Assembly: GCA_029243925.1 (NCBI GenBank)
Contig: JAQWRC010000235.1
Span: 1 to 5,531, forward strand
DNA: 5,531 bases
Source: Phycisphaerales bacterium
GTDB taxonomy: Bacteria; Planctomycetota; Phycisphaerae; Phycisphaerales; SM1A02
Reading direction: 5' to 3'
Shown: positions 5,308-5,531 of the stretch, piece after piece
Numbering within the stretch: the stretch's first letter is position 1
Layout: each line of letters begins with the position of its first letter
Translations under genes and position numbers: made by a program
The notes under the pieces: model-generated
Database searches by the model: none
The model's input: only the letters and a program-made list of their open reading frames with translations
Told to the model about the DNA's origin: nothing

Positions 5308-5531
5308 ATGCAGTTGATCCGACTCGATCTTGCCGGATGCCACGAGGGCCGTATTGGCTCCCGGGGTATTTCACACGACGATCAACGCAAAGCCCAAGAA
5401 CCAGTGGCTGCGGCCATCGAGCGAGTCAATGCCACGGCTGGCACGGGCATGGCAGGCTGGCGCACGCTCATCCAAGAACCGACTCGCTCGCAGCATCTTG
5501 ATGCAGTACGTGCTGCCTGTGCAACTGCTGC
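5308..5531 (+). CDS. N-terminal fragment, tentatively glucose-6-phosphate isomerase; 3' end outside window
   Basis: An ATG nine bases after the lyase stop opens a frame of 74 codons that runs off the window edge, beginning MQLIRLDLAGCHEGRIGS. The gene is real by context: a good ribosome site, tight spacing, the same strand and a steady open frame. Identity is tentative. The opening (LIRLDLAG, then IGSRGIS) and the later GTGMAGWRTL, followed by a helix-like DAVRAACATA, resemble the N-terminus of bacterial glucose-6-phosphate isomerases. Those enzymes have an aromatic/aspartate start, a GxGFxxLP-like turn and then a helix before the first catalytic motif. The diagnostic sugar-isomerase (SIS) motifs, including VVxGIGGS, would lie beyond base 5531, so the match rests on memory of the family pattern. 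If right, it interconverts glucose-6-phosphate and fructose-6-phosphate and is not functionally linked to transsulfuration. Confidence 0.55.
   Translation, partial: MQLIRLDLAGCHEGRIGSRGISHDDQRKAQEPVAAAIERVNATAGTGMAGWRTLIQEPTRSQHLDAVRAACATA

Noticed and set aside
1..5531. CRISPR array, tRNA or rRNA genes, insertion sequences
   Set aside because: No regularly spaced repeats, cloverleaf-like segments, rRNA-like sequence or transposase reading frames were seen on either strand.

Overview
The window looks like a piece of a planctomycete chromosome, most likely class Phycisphaerae. The evidence is indirect: moderately GC-rich DNA, weak or absent Shine-Dalgarno sequences on some genes, and two tandem paralogues of the large pseudopilin-like family (GFTLVELMVVISIIALL...LLPAISRAR, with a downstream DGHV motif) that is heavily expanded in Planctomycetota and Lentisphaerota. 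No marker gene fixes the taxonomy.

Left half (1-2595): the 3' part of one pseudopilin-like gene (1-771), a terminator-like hairpin (811-840), a gene-free spacer of about 430 bases, then a complete second copy (1274-2533) with its own matching hairpin (2570-2595). By hand alignment the proteins are about 82% identical over 254 shared residues. The last 99 residues are about 95% identical and the middle is much more variable. Gene, 3' flank and hairpin were duplicated together as a unit with a period of about 1.76 kb. The spacer before copy 2 holds several neighbouring inverted repeats that could form a structured 5' leader, but no convincing gene.

Right half (2663-5531): a compact, same-strand metabolic cluster. 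First is a cystathionine beta-synthase with a C-terminal pair of CBS domains (2663-4075). A cystathionine gamma-lyase/gamma-synthase family enzyme follows 20 bases later (4096-5298). A truncated gene follows 9 bases after that (5308 to the window end); its N-terminus tentatively resembles glucose-6-phosphate isomerase. The first two enzymes together make the reverse transsulfuration route: homocysteine + serine -> cystathionine -> cysteine + 2-oxobutyrate + ammonia. The third gene appears to be co-transcribed but is not obviously part of that pathway.

I see no tRNA, rRNA, CRISPR array, transposase or insertion sequence. The most unusual part is the pseudopilin pair with its duplicated hairpin and structured spacer. 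The metabolic half is ordinary apart from uncertain starts and a small acidic insertion in the lyase.
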